Shown: positions 9,304 to 18,488 of the stretch, in pieces | How positions within the stretch are numbered: position 1 is the first letter of the stretch | Layout: the number at the start of each line of letters is the position of its first letter | Assembly (NCBI GenBank): GCA_003151115.1 | Contig: PLWS01000001.1 | Span: 115,438 to 179,437, forward strand | Source of the DNA: Vulcanimicrobiota bacterium | GTDB taxonomy: Bacteria > Vulcanimicrobiota > Vulcanimicrobiia > Vulcanimicrobiales > Vulcanimicrobiaceae | Direction: 5' to 3' | DNA length: 64,000 nt | The notes under the pieces: generated by a model | Told to the model about the DNA's origin: nothing | Databases searched by the model: none | What the model saw: only the letters and a program-made list of their open reading frames with translations | Made by a program: the position numbers and the translations under genes

Positions 9304-10299
9304 ATGAGCCGTACACAGACGCTGGCGCCCCCCGATGCGCGCACGCTCTTCGAACGCATGCGCGAACGGCGCGTGCTGGTCGTCGGCGACGTGATGGTCG
9401 ACGAATGGATTTGGGGCAGCGTCTCGCGCATTTCGCCCGAAGCGCCCGTACCCGTCGTCGCCGTCAGCGATCATTCGTTCACGCTGGGCGGCGCGGGGAA
9501 CGTTGCCAACAATTTGCGCGCGCTCGGCGCGCAGGTTACGTTCGCCGGTGCGGTCGGCGCCGACGCCTTCGCGCACTTCGTCACCGACTTGCTCGCCGAC
9601 GAAGGTATCGGCAGCGAAGGACTGGTGACGATCTCCGATCGGCCGACCACGCGCAAGACTCGAGTCGTCGCGCACAACCAGCAAGTCGTGCGCGCGGATT
9701 GGGAAGCGACCTCGCCGCTGGACGCGGCCGATCGCCTCAAACTGACGAAGATCGTCGCGCGCGAGGCGGCCTCAGCCGACGCAATCGTGCTGAGCGATTA
9801 CGCCAAGGGACTGTTCTCTCGTGAGCTCGTTGAAGCCGCGCTCGCGTGCCCGATCGTCGTCGCCGATCCGAAACCGCAAAATCTCGAACTCTTTGCGGGC
9901 GTCACGTGCGTCGCGCCAAACGCGCAAGAAGCCGAACAGGCCACCGGCATCGCGATCCGGTCGGACGCGTCCCTGGAGCGCGCCGGCGAGGTGCTGTTGC
10001 GCGAGCTCGGCTGCCGCTACGTCGTCATCACGCGCGGCGAGCACGGCATGTCGCTCGTGGGCCGCGACGGCGAGAAACTGCATATTCCGTCGGTCGCACG
10101 TACGGTCTTCGACGTCAGCGGCGCGGGCGACACGGTAACCGCCGTGCTTTCACTGGGGCTCGCAGCGGGTGCGCCGATCGAACTCGCGCTTCAGCTGGCG
10201 AATTTTGCCGCGGGCGCGGTTGTCGAAAAACTCGGGACCGCAACGGCCTCCGCTTCGGAGATCATCGCGCTCGTCGAGCGGACCGCCGCCCCGTCATGA
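9304..10299 (+). CDS. hldA: D-glycero-beta-D-manno-heptose-7-phosphate kinase (HldE kinase domain as separate protein)
   Basis: PfkB-family kinase that phosphorylates heptose 7-phosphate at position 1. 331 residues, with RRVLVVGDVMVDEWIWG at the front, GGAGNVANNLRALGA, KTRVVAHNQQVVRAD, and the catalytic anion-hole motif FDVSGAGDTVTAV near residue 275. In enterobacteria this is the N-terminal half of HldE; here kinase and adenylyltransferase are separate genes overlapping as ATGA. A TATAAT hexamer at 9298-9303 touches the ATG, with no convincing -35, so an internal promoter is possible but unproven. Confidence 0.93.
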   Translation: MSRTQTLAPPDARTLFERMRERRVLVVGDVMVDEWIWGSVSRISPEAPVPVVAVSDHSFTLGGAGNVANNLRALGAQVTFAGAVGADAFAHFVTDLLADEGIGSEGLVTISDRPTTRKTRVVAHNQQVVRADWEATSPLDAADRLKLTKIVAREAASADAIVLSDYAKGLFSRELVEAALACPIVVADPKPQNLELFAGVTCVAPNAQEAEQATGIAIRSDASLERAGEVLLRELGCRYVVITRGEHGMSLVGRDGEKLHIPSVARTVFDVSGAGDTVTAVLSLGLAAGAPIELALQLANFAAGAVVEKLGTATASASEIIALVERTAAPS

Positions 10300-10793
10300 A
10301 TGCGCAGCGATTCTCCGCGTCGATCTTCCCGCTCGACGCCGCAATCGCATGGCGGCAAGAAATGCGCGCCGCCGGAAAACGCGTCGTGTTCACCAACGGA
10401 TGCTTCGACGTTTTGCATGCCGGCCACGTCGAGTATCTGGCGTGGGCGCGCGAGCAGGGCGATGCGCTGATCGTCGGTCTGAACGAAGACGACTCGGTGC
10501 GCCGCATCAAGGGGCCCGCGCGGCCGATCGTGCCGTTCGCGGATCGTGCCCGCGTGCTAGCCGCTTTGCGCAGCGTGGACGCCGTCGTTGGTTTCGGGGA
10601 GCGCACGCCCGAAGTGCTGCTGGACAAGATTCGTCCGGACGTGCATGTGAAGAGCTCGCAATACCGGGAAGAAGAACTGCCCGAGCGCGACGTCGTGCTG
10701 CAGCACGGCGGCTCCATTAAACTCGCTCCGCATATCGAAGGCATAAGCACGACAGATCTCATCGCGCGCATATTGAAGTCTTACGGCGAGTGA
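10296..10793 (+). CDS. hldC: D-beta-D-heptose 1-phosphate adenylyltransferase (HldE C-terminal domain as separate protein)
   Basis: Transfers AMP from ATP to heptose 1-phosphate, giving ADP-heptose, the donor for LPS core heptosyltransferases. 165 residues; cytidylyltransferase-type Rossmann fold with FTNGCFDVLHAGHVEYL (HxGH nucleotide motif) and the C-terminal EGISTTDLIARI, equivalent to the ISTT box of this family. ATG at 10296 overlaps the hldA stop. An upstream in-frame extension runs inside hldA and is not real. The phosphatase GmhB and epimerase HldD are not in the window. Confidence 0.92.
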   Translation: MNAQRFSASIFPLDAAIAWRQEMRAAGKRVVFTNGCFDVLHAGHVEYLAWAREQGDALIVGLNEDDSVRRIKGPARPIVPFADRARVLAALRSVDAVVGFGERTPEVLLDKIRPDVHVKSSQYREEELPERDVVLQHGGSIKLAPHIEGISTTDLIARILKSYGE

Positions 10794-12004
10794 AAATCGC
10801 CATCACCTGTAACGGCCCGGGCGAAACCGCCGGCTGGCTGCGGCCGCTGCTGCGTGAACTCTACGCTTTGGAGCCGGCGGCCGACGTGCACGTCTGTTAC
10901 GTCCCTGACGATTTTGCGACGGGGGCCGAGCCAGAATTCGTCCGCGCCAACTTTCCGCAGGCCCATGTCTACGATGCGAAAACGTATCTGAAAACCATCT
11001 TCGGCCGCTCGATCGCGGGCTTGCCCGAGCGGGTGGACGTAACGCTTTATCTCGGAGGGGACTTGATGCACGCGGCCCGGCTGCACCGCAAAGCCGGCGG
11101 AAAATTCGCAACGTACCGTTTTACGCGCCGCAAGTACGCGCGCTTTACCGAGCGAGCCTTCGCCGTCGACGCCAAGAATGCGGCGGTGCTGATTGCCGGC
11201 GGACTTGCGCCGGAGCGCGTGACGATCAGCGGAAACCTCGCGATCGACGGCGCGTTTGCCGAAGCTGCGGCCGAGCCCGAACCGGGAACGCCGGACGGCG
11301 GCATCTTGTTCATGCCGGGATCGCGCGGCTATGAAGTCGAGCACATGGTTCCGTTTTTCTTCACCGCCGCGCTAGCGATCCGCCGCGAAGATCCGGCCAT
11401 GTCGATTGCGTTCGGCATTTCACCGTTCACCACGCTGGCCGCCGTGCGTTCGGCGATCGAAGCCGGGGGCAATCCGCGCATGTATTCCAAAAGCGGAAGG
11501 ATGATCGAAACGCCGCACGGCCCCGCGCTGGCGTCGCTCGACGGCACGCAGACGTTTCCCATCTTGCGCAACGCGCTCGCCGCAGCCGCGCGCGCGCGCC
11601 TGACCGTGACGCTGCCGGGAACCAAAGTGATCGAGCTCGCCGCGATCGGCGCGCCGGTATTGTCGTGCACGCCCATCAATCTCGCGGAAGTGGTCGCGAT
11701 TAACGGTCCGCTGACCTATCTCGACCGCATTCCCGTGTTCGGGCGGCGCCTCAAGCAGCTCGCCGTTACGGCCGTCTCGCGGCGTTTTCGTTTTCACACG
11801 CAGCCGAACATGGACGCGGATCGCGAGATCGTTCGCGAATTGCACGGGACGCTGACTCCGGGACGCGTTGCGCGCGAGGCGCTGGAGCTGTGGGGAGACA
11901 AGGCGCGTCTGGCCGAGTCGTCACAAGCATTGCGCGCATTATACGCAGACCATGCGGGCGCCGCCGGGCGCATGGCTCGCTGTCTATTGGAGATGCAGAG
12001 CTAA
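10790..12004 (+). CDS. Lipid-A-disaccharide synthase-like GT-B glycosyltransferase
   Basis: 404 residues. The opening KIAITCNGPGETAGWLRPLL resembles the N-terminal nucleotide-sugar fold of LpxB (family GT19), and the C-terminal half has TLPGTKVIELAAIGAPVL, the position where GT-B enzymes bind the donor. Overall similarity looks like the LpxB-related family rather than true LpxB, and the acceptor is unknown. GTG at 10790 overlaps the hldC stop. Its place straight after ADP-heptose synthesis points to lipid A or inner-core assembly at the cytoplasmic membrane. Confidence 0.68.
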   Translation: MKIAITCNGPGETAGWLRPLLRELYALEPAADVHVCYVPDDFATGAEPEFVRANFPQAHVYDAKTYLKTIFGRSIAGLPERVDVTLYLGGDLMHAARLHRKAGGKFATYRFTRRKYARFTERAFAVDAKNAAVLIAGGLAPERVTISGNLAIDGAFAEAAAEPEPGTPDGGILFMPGSRGYEVEHMVPFFFTAALAIRREDPAMSIAFGISPFTTLAAVRSAIEAGGNPRMYSKSGRMIETPHGPALASLDGTQTFPILRNALAAAARARLTVTLPGTKVIELAAIGAPVLSCTPINLAEVVAINGPLTYLDRIPVFGRRLKQLAVTAVSRRFRFHTQPNMDADREIVRELHGTLTPGRVAREALELWGDKARLAESSQALRALYADHAGAAGRMARCLLEMQS

Positions 12005-12877
12005 GTGCGCATGTCGGTCATCATCGCCACCAAGGATCGCGCCGAATACTTGGACCGCGCGCTGGAATCGCTCGGCAAACAGCTCGGGGCGCCGTCGTTT
12101 GAGGTGATCGTTGCCGACAACGGTTCGACCGACGCGACGCCGCAGATCGTCGAGCGCGCGCGCGCGCAGTATCCGTTTGAAGTCGTCTACGTATTCGAAG
12201 AACGGCCCAATCGCGGGGCCGCGCGCAACCGCGGGATCAACGAAGCTCGAGGGTATTTGATCGCGTTCTGCGATGACGACGTCTACGCGCCGCCGGGATG
12301 GCTGGCCGCGCACGACGCGGCGCACGAAACGAGCAACCTCATCGTGAACGGACCGATCGTGAACGTGCCGTCGTACCACGAGCGCCCCAAACCCGTGCTC
12401 GCAAACTATTCGCGGGCCGCCCTCTGCACGTGCAACGTTTCGATTCCGCGCACGGCGCTGCGGGCCGCGGGTGGTTTCGACGAGCAATTTCATCTCTACG
12501 GCTGGGAAGATACCGAACTCGGTGTTCGCTTGAGCCGCGCAGGCTTGCGGTCGAAGTTTGCCTGGGACGCATACATTTGGCATATCAAGCCGCCGGGCGA
12601 GGCGTCGCTCGAGTTGGAGATGCGTAAAGCGCTGGAGAAGGCGCGCATGGCCGCGCGTTTCGTCCGGAAAGATTCCAGTTTGCGCGTGCGCAGCGCAACC
12701 GGCGCACATCCGGTGAACTTGTTACGCGCCCGCGTGCTCGAGCGGATGCTTCCGCTTTACGCGGGAGTGGCGACCGACGAACGCAAGCCCGCAGCGCTGC
12801 GCGCGCTCGCGCGCGCGCAGCTGCTCGACGGCATCTACACGGTCGAACTCGCGCGCGTGTTGCACGAAAAGGCATAG
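12005..12877 (+). CDS. Glycosyltransferase family 2
   Basis: 290 residues, GT-A fold: MSVIIATKDRAEYLDRALES, VADNGSTDATP, NRGAARNRGINEARG, the metal-binding CDDDVY, and a C-terminal GWEDTELGVRLSRAG that supplies the catalytic acidic pair. Probably adds a sugar to LPS core or a related glycan on the cytoplasmic side. GTG at 12005 directly abuts the previous stop; ATG at 12011 would shorten it by two residues. First of three GT2 enzymes that alternate with two GT9 enzymes in this operon. Confidence 0.87.
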   Translation: MRMSVIIATKDRAEYLDRALESLGKQLGAPSFEVIVADNGSTDATPQIVERARAQYPFEVVYVFEERPNRGAARNRGINEARGYLIAFCDDDVYAPPGWLAAHDAAHETSNLIVNGPIVNVPSYHERPKPVLANYSRAALCTCNVSIPRTALRAAGGFDEQFHLYGWEDTELGVRLSRAGLRSKFAWDAYIWHIKPPGEASLELEMRKALEKARMAARFVRKDSSLRVRSATGAHPVNLLRARVLERMLPLYAGVATDERKPAALRALARAQLLDGIYTVELARVLHEKA

Positions 12878-12881
12878 CAGA

Positions 12882-13895
12882 ATGCGAGCGCTGGTCTATT
12901 GCGCGGGCGGAGGAATCGGCGATTCGCTGATGGCCTCGATCGTCGCGGAAGCTTTGAAACAGCGCTGCGAAACCGTCGACGCGCTGACGCTGCCGGCCCA
13001 CCGTCCCGCGCTCGAGCGCGTACCGGTTTTGGACGCAGTTCTCACCGACGACGGCCGCGACGAACGCGCGCTCGCCGACTTCTTGGCCCAACGCGCATAT
13101 GACGCCGCGATCGTGACGTGGGCGACTCCGCATACGGCCCGCGTTCCGCAGCTGGCGAAGATTCCGGTGCGCGTCGGACAAGCGAACCGGCTCTATTCCT
13201 GGCGGTTCACGCAGCGGATTGCCGTGCGAAGCGAACAAGGCGACGTCACGACGCATTGGTCGCAGATTCTCTTAGATTATGCGCGCGCGCTGGACGTCGT
13301 GCCGCCGGAACGTCCGGTGCTGCACTTCGCACCGTCGCCTGAAGACGAACGCGCGGCTGACGAGCTCTGCGCGCAGCTCGGACTCGCGGTCAACGGATTC
13401 GCGCTCGTTCATCCCGCCAACGCGATTGCGAGCGAACGCGGAATCTGGCCCCTCGAAGGATGGGCGAACCTCGTGCGCGAGATCGCGGCGCGCTTCAATC
13501 TGCCGGTGCTGGTGACCGGCAGCGAGGACGATCGCGACATCGTCGAGGGTGTCGTCGCGCGCGGCGGAGGTTTTTCGCTGGCCGGAAAGACGACGATCGG
13601 ATCGTTCGGATCGCTGGCGCGTCGCGCGGCATTCTTCGCCGGCGTGACCACGGGCGCGATGCACGTTGCCTCGGCATGCGGCGCGCCGACCGTCGGCATC
13701 TATCCATTTCAAACCGATACGCCGGATCGTTGGGCGCCGCTCGGCGCGCGCACGGCGATCGTTCGCGCGACCTATCCCTGCCGGCCGGGAGAGCGCAAAG
13801 AGACGTGTCCGGACTATGCGTGCATAGCCAATCTCGACGTGCCGCGCATCATGGCCGCCATCGATTCACTCACCAACGCGCCCGCACCCGCATGA
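12882..13895 (+). CDS. Glycosyltransferase family 9 (heptosyltransferase-like)
   Basis: 337 residues, GT-B fold like WaaC/WaaF. The opening is ALVYCAGGGIGDSLMASIVAEAL; the C-terminal domain has FALVHPANAIASERGIWPLEGW, the GKTTIGSFGSLARRAAFFAGVTTG region and CGAPTVGIYPF, typical of GT9 donor-binding sites. A Cys-rich segment (YPCRPGERKETCPDYAC, residues about 300-316) resembles the C-terminal Cys motif of some heptosyltransferases. It probably transfers heptose from ADP-heptose to the LPS core. Starts 4 nt after the GT2 gene. Confidence 0.85.
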   Translation: MRALVYCAGGGIGDSLMASIVAEALKQRCETVDALTLPAHRPALERVPVLDAVLTDDGRDERALADFLAQRAYDAAIVTWATPHTARVPQLAKIPVRVGQANRLYSWRFTQRIAVRSEQGDVTTHWSQILLDYARALDVVPPERPVLHFAPSPEDERAADELCAQLGLAVNGFALVHPANAIASERGIWPLEGWANLVREIAARFNLPVLVTGSEDDRDIVEGVVARGGGFSLAGKTTIGSFGSLARRAAFFAGVTTGAMHVASACGAPTVGIYPFQTDTPDRWAPLGARTAIVRATYPCRPGERKETCPDYACIANLDVPRIMAAIDSLTNAPAPA

Positions 13896-14794
13896 AAGCG
13901 ACGATTCAGCTCTGCACCTACAACCGCGCGCATCTGCTGGGCCGCGTCCTCGATGCATGCTTCGAGCAAACGGTTTCGCCCGCGGATTACGAGGTCGTAC
14001 TCGTGAACGACGGTTCGACCGACGATACGCCGGCCGTCATCGCCGCGGCGCAAGCGCGTGCGACCTGTCCGTTCACCGTCGTTGGCAGACCCAACGGCGG
14101 CTTGGCAAAAGCTCGCAACTCGGGGCTCGCGCGTTCGACGGGCGAGCGCATCATTCTGATCGACGACGACGTGCTGCCCCTGCCGAACTTCGTCGGAGAG
14201 CATTTGCGCAGCCACGCGCGTCATCCGCGCGCGATCGTGCGCGGCGGCGCCATCAACGTCGAGAACTTCGACGACTTGCCGTTGCCGGTCTGGAGTTTTC
14301 GCAACTATAGCGGAAATTATTTCTGGACGACCAACGTCTCGGTGCCGCTGGAGACGCTGCGAGCCGCCGGCGGTTTCAACGAAGACTTTGCCGAGTACGG
14401 CTGGGAAGATATCGACGTCGGATTGCGCTTGCGCTTTGCAGGAGTGAAGGCGGTCTTCAACCCGCGCGCACTCGTCTATCATTATAAGCCGCGCCCGCGC
14501 GCGGCGGACGTCGAGAAAATGCTGCGGCAAGCTCGCGCCCAGGCGCGCACCGCGGTGCAGCTCGCGCGGCTGCATCCGCATTGGCGCACCTATTTGGCAA
14601 CAGGCGATAATCCAGTGCAGCGGTGGCTGCACCGATGGGCGCGTGCAACGGGCGCGGCGAGCAAGCTGCGAGCGCGTCTGGGTTCGCTGGCTGAAGATCG
14701 ACCTTTGTCCGGAGCTGAGCTGCGCGTCGCGCGCAGGCTGGCGGCGGAAGCCTATTTTGAAGAGCTGGAGCGTGCGCGGCAGGCAGCTCCATGA
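13892..14794 (+). CDS. Glycosyltransferase family 2
   Basis: 300 residues, GT-A fold: KATIQLCTYNRAHLLGRVLDA, LVNDGSTDDTPAVI, NGGLAKARNSGLARSTGE, metal site LIDDDVLPLP, and GWEDIDVGLRLRFAG. Closely resembles the GT2 at 12005, including the layout after the catalytic domain (a helical arm ending in Arg/Ala-rich sequence), so the two may be old duplicates. ATG at 13892 overlaps the GT9 stop (ATGA). Long in-frame sequence upstream lies inside the GT9 gene. Confidence 0.87.
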   Translation: MKATIQLCTYNRAHLLGRVLDACFEQTVSPADYEVVLVNDGSTDDTPAVIAAAQARATCPFTVVGRPNGGLAKARNSGLARSTGERIILIDDDVLPLPNFVGEHLRSHARHPRAIVRGGAINVENFDDLPLPVWSFRNYSGNYFWTTNVSVPLETLRAAGGFNEDFAEYGWEDIDVGLRLRFAGVKAVFNPRALVYHYKPRPRAADVEKMLRQARAQARTAVQLARLHPHWRTYLATGDNPVQRWLHRWARATGAASKLRARLGSLAEDRPLSGAELRVARRLAAEAYFEELERARQAAP

Positions 14795-15786
14795 ATCGGA
14801 TCGTGCTCGTCCGAACGGACCGGATTGGCGACCTGATTCTTTCAACGCCCGCGATCGCCACAGTGCGCGCCTCGTTCCCGGACGCTCGCGTGACGATGGT
14901 ATGCAGCTCGTACAATCGCGTCGTCATGGAAAGAAATACCGATGTCGACGAGGTTGTCGATTTTCCCAGCGGCATGCGGCCGGAGCTGTTCGGTGCGACA
15001 TTGCGCGGACGTGCTGACCTGGCCGTCGCGCTCGCGCCGCGCGCAACTGATCTTGCAATCGCGGGCGCGACGCGCGCGCAAACGCGCGCCGGATACACCT
15101 ACGAACGCCGGTATCTGCTGCGTTGGACGCTGCGCCGTTTCGTCAATGTCCTGATGACCTCGGAGGCCGATCCGCAGCTCAGCGAGCGAGATCCGGGGCG
15201 GCACGTCCGGCACGAAGTCGATCAACTGCTGGACTTGGTTGCGCTGGCCGGCGCGAAGCGGCGCGTCGAGCGCCTGCGCTTGGATATCACGGACGAGGAT
15301 CGCGCCGCGGTCGCTTTCGTCCCGGAGGATCCGATCGTCTTTCACTTGGGGAAACGCTGGTTTCATGACGGCAGCACGCTCGAATCGACGCTGCAGTTGC
15401 TTCGCGATCTGCACCGCTTCGATCTTCCGATCGTGGTGACGTACGCGCCCGATTGCGACACGTACGTGCCGGCGATTGCGGAAACGCGCGCGGCGGACGT
15501 AGTGCTCGGCGGCTTGCCTTTTCACCGTTGGGCCGCGGTGTTCGAGCGGGCCCGCGTCATCGTCACCGTCGATACGGGCGCAACGCACGTAGCCAGTGCC
15601 GTACGCAGGCCGACGCTGGTGGCTTTCGAACACCGCTACTTCCACTTGAACTCACAAGAATGGGCGCCGTACAAAGTGCCGAGCGCACTCGTGCGCAAAC
15701 CTCGCAACGACGATCCGGAATCGCTCGCGCAACTGCGCGGCGATGTTCTCCAAGGCGTCGAGAAGCTGTTGGGTAAGCGTGCCTGA
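14791..15786 (+). CDS. Glycosyltransferase family 9 (heptosyltransferase-like)
   Basis: 331 residues. The opening IVLVRTDRIGDLILSTPAI is the textbook GT9 start (RxDRIGD, acceptor-side loop). The C-terminal domain shows IVFHLGKRW, a WAAVFERARVIVTVDTGATHVASAVRRPT stretch (the D-GA-H donor motif) and a final helix. The donor is probably ADP-heptose made by the genes upstream, although GT9 enzymes can use other sugars. ATG at 14791 overlaps the preceding stop. Confidence 0.88.
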   Translation: MNRIVLVRTDRIGDLILSTPAIATVRASFPDARVTMVCSSYNRVVMERNTDVDEVVDFPSGMRPELFGATLRGRADLAVALAPRATDLAIAGATRAQTRAGYTYERRYLLRWTLRRFVNVLMTSEADPQLSERDPGRHVRHEVDQLLDLVALAGAKRRVERLRLDITDEDRAAVAFVPEDPIVFHLGKRWFHDGSTLESTLQLLRDLHRFDLPIVVTYAPDCDTYVPAIAETRAADVVLGGLPFHRWAAVFERARVIVTVDTGATHVASAVRRPTLVAFEHRYFHLNSQEWAPYKVPSALVRKPRNDDPESLAQLRGDVLQGVEKLLGKRA

Positions 15787-16663
15787 GATCTCCGTTGTCG
15801 TGCCGACGTACAACCGGATCGAAACGCTGCGCCACGTCGTTCCGTCGCTGCTCGCGCAAGATCTTCCGCCGGAGAGCTTCGAGGTACTCGTCTGCGACTC
15901 CAACTCGAACGACGGCACGGCGGAGTACCTGGCGAAAATGCGCGAGCTCTATCCCAATGTGGTGCACGTTCCCGGCGCATACTCCGGGCGCGCGATGGCG
16001 CGCAACGCCGGAATCGAGCGGGCTCGCGGCAATGTCGTGCTGTTCAACGATTCCGACATCGTCGCATCTTCCGACTTGCTTTCGCGCCATCTCGAACATC
16101 ACCGGAAAGAACGCAACATCGCGGTCGTCGGATTGGAAGTTCAAGTCCGTTCGTTCGAAGACTACGAAGACAAGCGCGACCATCCCGAGAAGCGCGGCGC
16201 GCTGCATCCGCTCGGACGCAAGCGGTTGAGCTGGCTCTACTTTCTGACCGGCAACGCGTCGGTGCGGCGCGAGGATCTGCTGCGCGCCGGCTGCTTCGAC
16301 GAATCGTTTACGGGATACGGGCACGAGGACTTGGAACTCGGCTACCGTTTGCAAAAGGCCGGCATCACCATTCTCTACGAGCCGCGCGCGGTGAACTATC
16401 ACTGGCAAGACGTCGGCCATGAGGACCAGGTTGAAAAGATGAAGCTGGCGGGCCGCTCGACGGTGCGCTTCTACCGCAAGCACCCCGATTTCGCGGTGAT
16501 GGCGAATCTCGGAATGACCCCGGTTTCCCTGGGGCTGCACTCGGCGCTGACCAAGATGCCGTGGCTCTTAGGGTACTTCGACAAGCGCGCCGGGACGTCG
16601 AAGTTTGCGCGGAGCCTCATCCAGCAGTACTATTACGTTTCCGGAATCAAGAGCGCATTATGA
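15779..16663 (+). CDS. Glycosyltransferase family 2
   Basis: 294 residues, GT-A fold: EISVVVPTYNRIETLRHVVP, CDSNSNDGTAEYL, GRAMARNAGIERARG, metal site FNDSDIVAS, and GYGHEDLELGYRLQKAG. GTG at 15779 is the chosen start because the conserved first strand follows at once; the upstream extension lies in the previous gene. The C-terminal 70 residues are basic and hydrophobic and may sit on the membrane. Last glycosyltransferase of the block; its stop overlaps the aspS start. Confidence 0.85.
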   Translation: MPEISVVVPTYNRIETLRHVVPSLLAQDLPPESFEVLVCDSNSNDGTAEYLAKMRELYPNVVHVPGAYSGRAMARNAGIERARGNVVLFNDSDIVASSDLLSRHLEHHRKERNIAVVGLEVQVRSFEDYEDKRDHPEKRGALHPLGRKRLSWLYFLTGNASVRREDLLRAGCFDESFTGYGHEDLELGYRLQKAGITILYEPRAVNYHWQDVGHEDQVEKMKLAGRSTVRFYRKHPDFAVMANLGMTPVSLGLHSALTKMPWLLGYFDKRAGTSKFARSLIQQYYYVSGIKSAL

Positions 16664-18411
16664 AGTATTCTTGCGGCGCGTTACGCGCGAGCGATGAAAA
16701 AGCAGTCGTCGAACTGGCGGGCTGGGTGAACGTCCGGCGCGACCACGGCGGCTTGATCTTTGTCGACCTGCGCGATCGCGACGGCGTGACGCAGATCGTT
16801 TTCGATCCGCAGCGGGCGAACTTCAGCGAAGCCGAGCGCTTGCGCCACGAGGACGTCATCAGGGTGCGCGGCGCCGTCCGCCGCCGGCCGGCCGGCACCG
16901 AAAACCCGAAACTGCCGACGGGCGAAGTCGAGGTCGCTGTCGACGAGCTCGAGGTGATCAACCGTTCGGCCGTGCCGCCGTTCCAAGTGAACAAAGACGA
17001 CGACGTCGACGAGAACCTGCGCATGCAGTACCGCTATCTCGATCTGCGCCGCGCGCCGCTGCAGCGCAACATGGCGCTGCGGCACAAAATCGTCAAGGCG
17101 ATGCGCGACTTCTTCGACGAGCGCGGCTTCCTTGAGATCGAAACACCGATTCTGATCAAGTCGACCCCGGAGGGCGCGCGCGACTTCTTGGTGCCCAGCC
17201 GCCTGCATCCGGGCTCGTTTTACGCGCTCCCGCAGTCGCCGCAACTCCTCAAGCAGTTGCTGATGATCGCCGGCTTCGGCCGCTACATGCAGATCGCGCG
17301 CTGCATGCGCGACGAAGATTCGCGCGCCGACCGGCAGACCGAATTCACGCAACTCGACGTCGAGTTGTCGTTCTGCACGCAAGAAGAAGTGCTCGAGATC
17401 ATGGAATCGTGCATGCGCCACACTTGGAGAGAGACGCTCGGTGTTGAGTTGCCGCCGTTTCCGCGGCTTTCGCACGCGCAGGCTATGGAAACATACGGCA
17501 GCGATAAGCCCGACCTGCGCTTCGGCCTGGAATTACAGCGCGTCAACGCTGTATTCGCGCAAACCGAGTTCGCGATCTTCAAATCCGTGATCGACTCCGA
17601 TGGAGCGATCGTCGCTCTACGCTACCCCGGCGGCGCCGTACTCTCGCGCCGCGATTTCGACGCGCTGGTCGAGCTCGCGAAGCAAAACGGCGCCAAGGGC
17701 ATGGTGTGGGTCGCGCTCGGGGCCGACGGCATCAAGAGTTCCGCCTCGAAGTTCATCGACGAAAGCGTGGCCGCGCAGCTGCGCGAACGTACGCAAGCCG
17801 AAACGGGCGACGCGATCTTACTCTTCGCCGACGCCACCGCTGCCGCGCTTGGCGCGGCCGGAAAAATGCGCAACGTCGTCGCCGATCGCGCGGGGATGCG
17901 CGATCCGAAGACCTTCGCCTTTGCGTGGATCACCGATTTTCCGCTCTTCGAAATGGACGAAGCTACCGGCAAACCCGGTCCGGCGCACCATCCGTTCACC
18001 GCACCCGCGGACGATCAATGGGCGCTGCTCGATTCGGATCCGCTGCGCATGCGCGCGCAGCACTACGACATGGTCCTCAACGGCTTCGAACTCGGAAGTG
18101 GCTCGATCCGTATTCACAAAGCCGAGTACCAGCGCAAAATTTTCGCAATGCTCGGCCTAACCGAAGAGCAGGTCAACGATCGGTTCGGATTCTTCTTGCG
18201 CGCGCTCGACTACGGCGCACCGCCCCACGGAGGCATGGCGCTCGGCATCGATCGCATCGTCATGATCGCCGCCGGCGAATCGAACATCCGCGACGTCATC
18301 GCGTTTCCAAAGAACCAGCTCATGCGCGACGTCATGATGGACGCGCCCTCTCCCGTGCCCGAGCAGCTCGTCAGCGATCTTTCGCTGCGGTTAATTCCGC
18401 CACGCACCTAG
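16660..18411 (+). CDS. aspS: Aspartate-tRNA ligase, bacterial type
   Basis: Charges tRNA-Asp (possibly also tRNA-Asn if the enzyme is non-discriminating; gatCAB is not in the window). 583 residues: OB-fold anticodon domain (GWVNVRRDHGGLIFVDLRD), class II core with QYRYLDLRR, TPEGARDFLVPSR, the ALPQSPQLLKQLLM and RDEDSRADRQTEFTQLD motifs, a GAD insertion domain near residues 290-410, and motif 3 GMALGIDRIVMI. ATG at 16660 overlaps the GT2 stop, so it appears to be carried on the LPS transcript. Confidence 0.95.
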   Translation: MKYSCGALRASDEKAVVELAGWVNVRRDHGGLIFVDLRDRDGVTQIVFDPQRANFSEAERLRHEDVIRVRGAVRRRPAGTENPKLPTGEVEVAVDELEVINRSAVPPFQVNKDDDVDENLRMQYRYLDLRRAPLQRNMALRHKIVKAMRDFFDERGFLEIETPILIKSTPEGARDFLVPSRLHPGSFYALPQSPQLLKQLLMIAGFGRYMQIARCMRDEDSRADRQTEFTQLDVELSFCTQEEVLEIMESCMRHTWRETLGVELPPFPRLSHAQAMETYGSDKPDLRFGLELQRVNAVFAQTEFAIFKSVIDSDGAIVALRYPGGAVLSRRDFDALVELAKQNGAKGMVWVALGADGIKSSASKFIDESVAAQLRERTQAETGDAILLFADATAAALGAAGKMRNVVADRAGMRDPKTFAFAWITDFPLFEMDEATGKPGPAHHPFTAPADDQWALLDSDPLRMRAQHYDMVLNGFELGSGSIRIHKAEYQRKIFAMLGLTEEQVNDRFGFFLRALDYGAPPHGGMALGIDRIVMIAAGESNIRDVIAFPKNQLMRDVMMDAPSPVPEQLVSDLSLRLIPPRT

Positions 18412-18412
18412 T

Positions 18413-18480
18413 GTCATGGTGAGCGGCGCGCTGTAAGCGCGCCCTAGTCGAACCACGCCCGAGCGTAGTCGAGGGCCGCG
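18413..18480. repeat. Palindrome-rich interspersed-repeat-like sequence
   Basis: Non-coding sequence after aspS. It contains the perfect hairpin GGCGCGC-TGTAA-GCGCGCC (about 18424-18442), flanked by CATGGTGAG and AGTCGAACCACG, which partly pair, followed by GCCCGAGCGTAGTCGAGGGC, itself an imperfect palindrome. The shape is that of dispersed extragenic palindromes. No second copy was found in the window by eye, so repetition in the genome is inferred. Confidence 0.45.
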
Positions 18481-18488
18481 GAGCTCGA

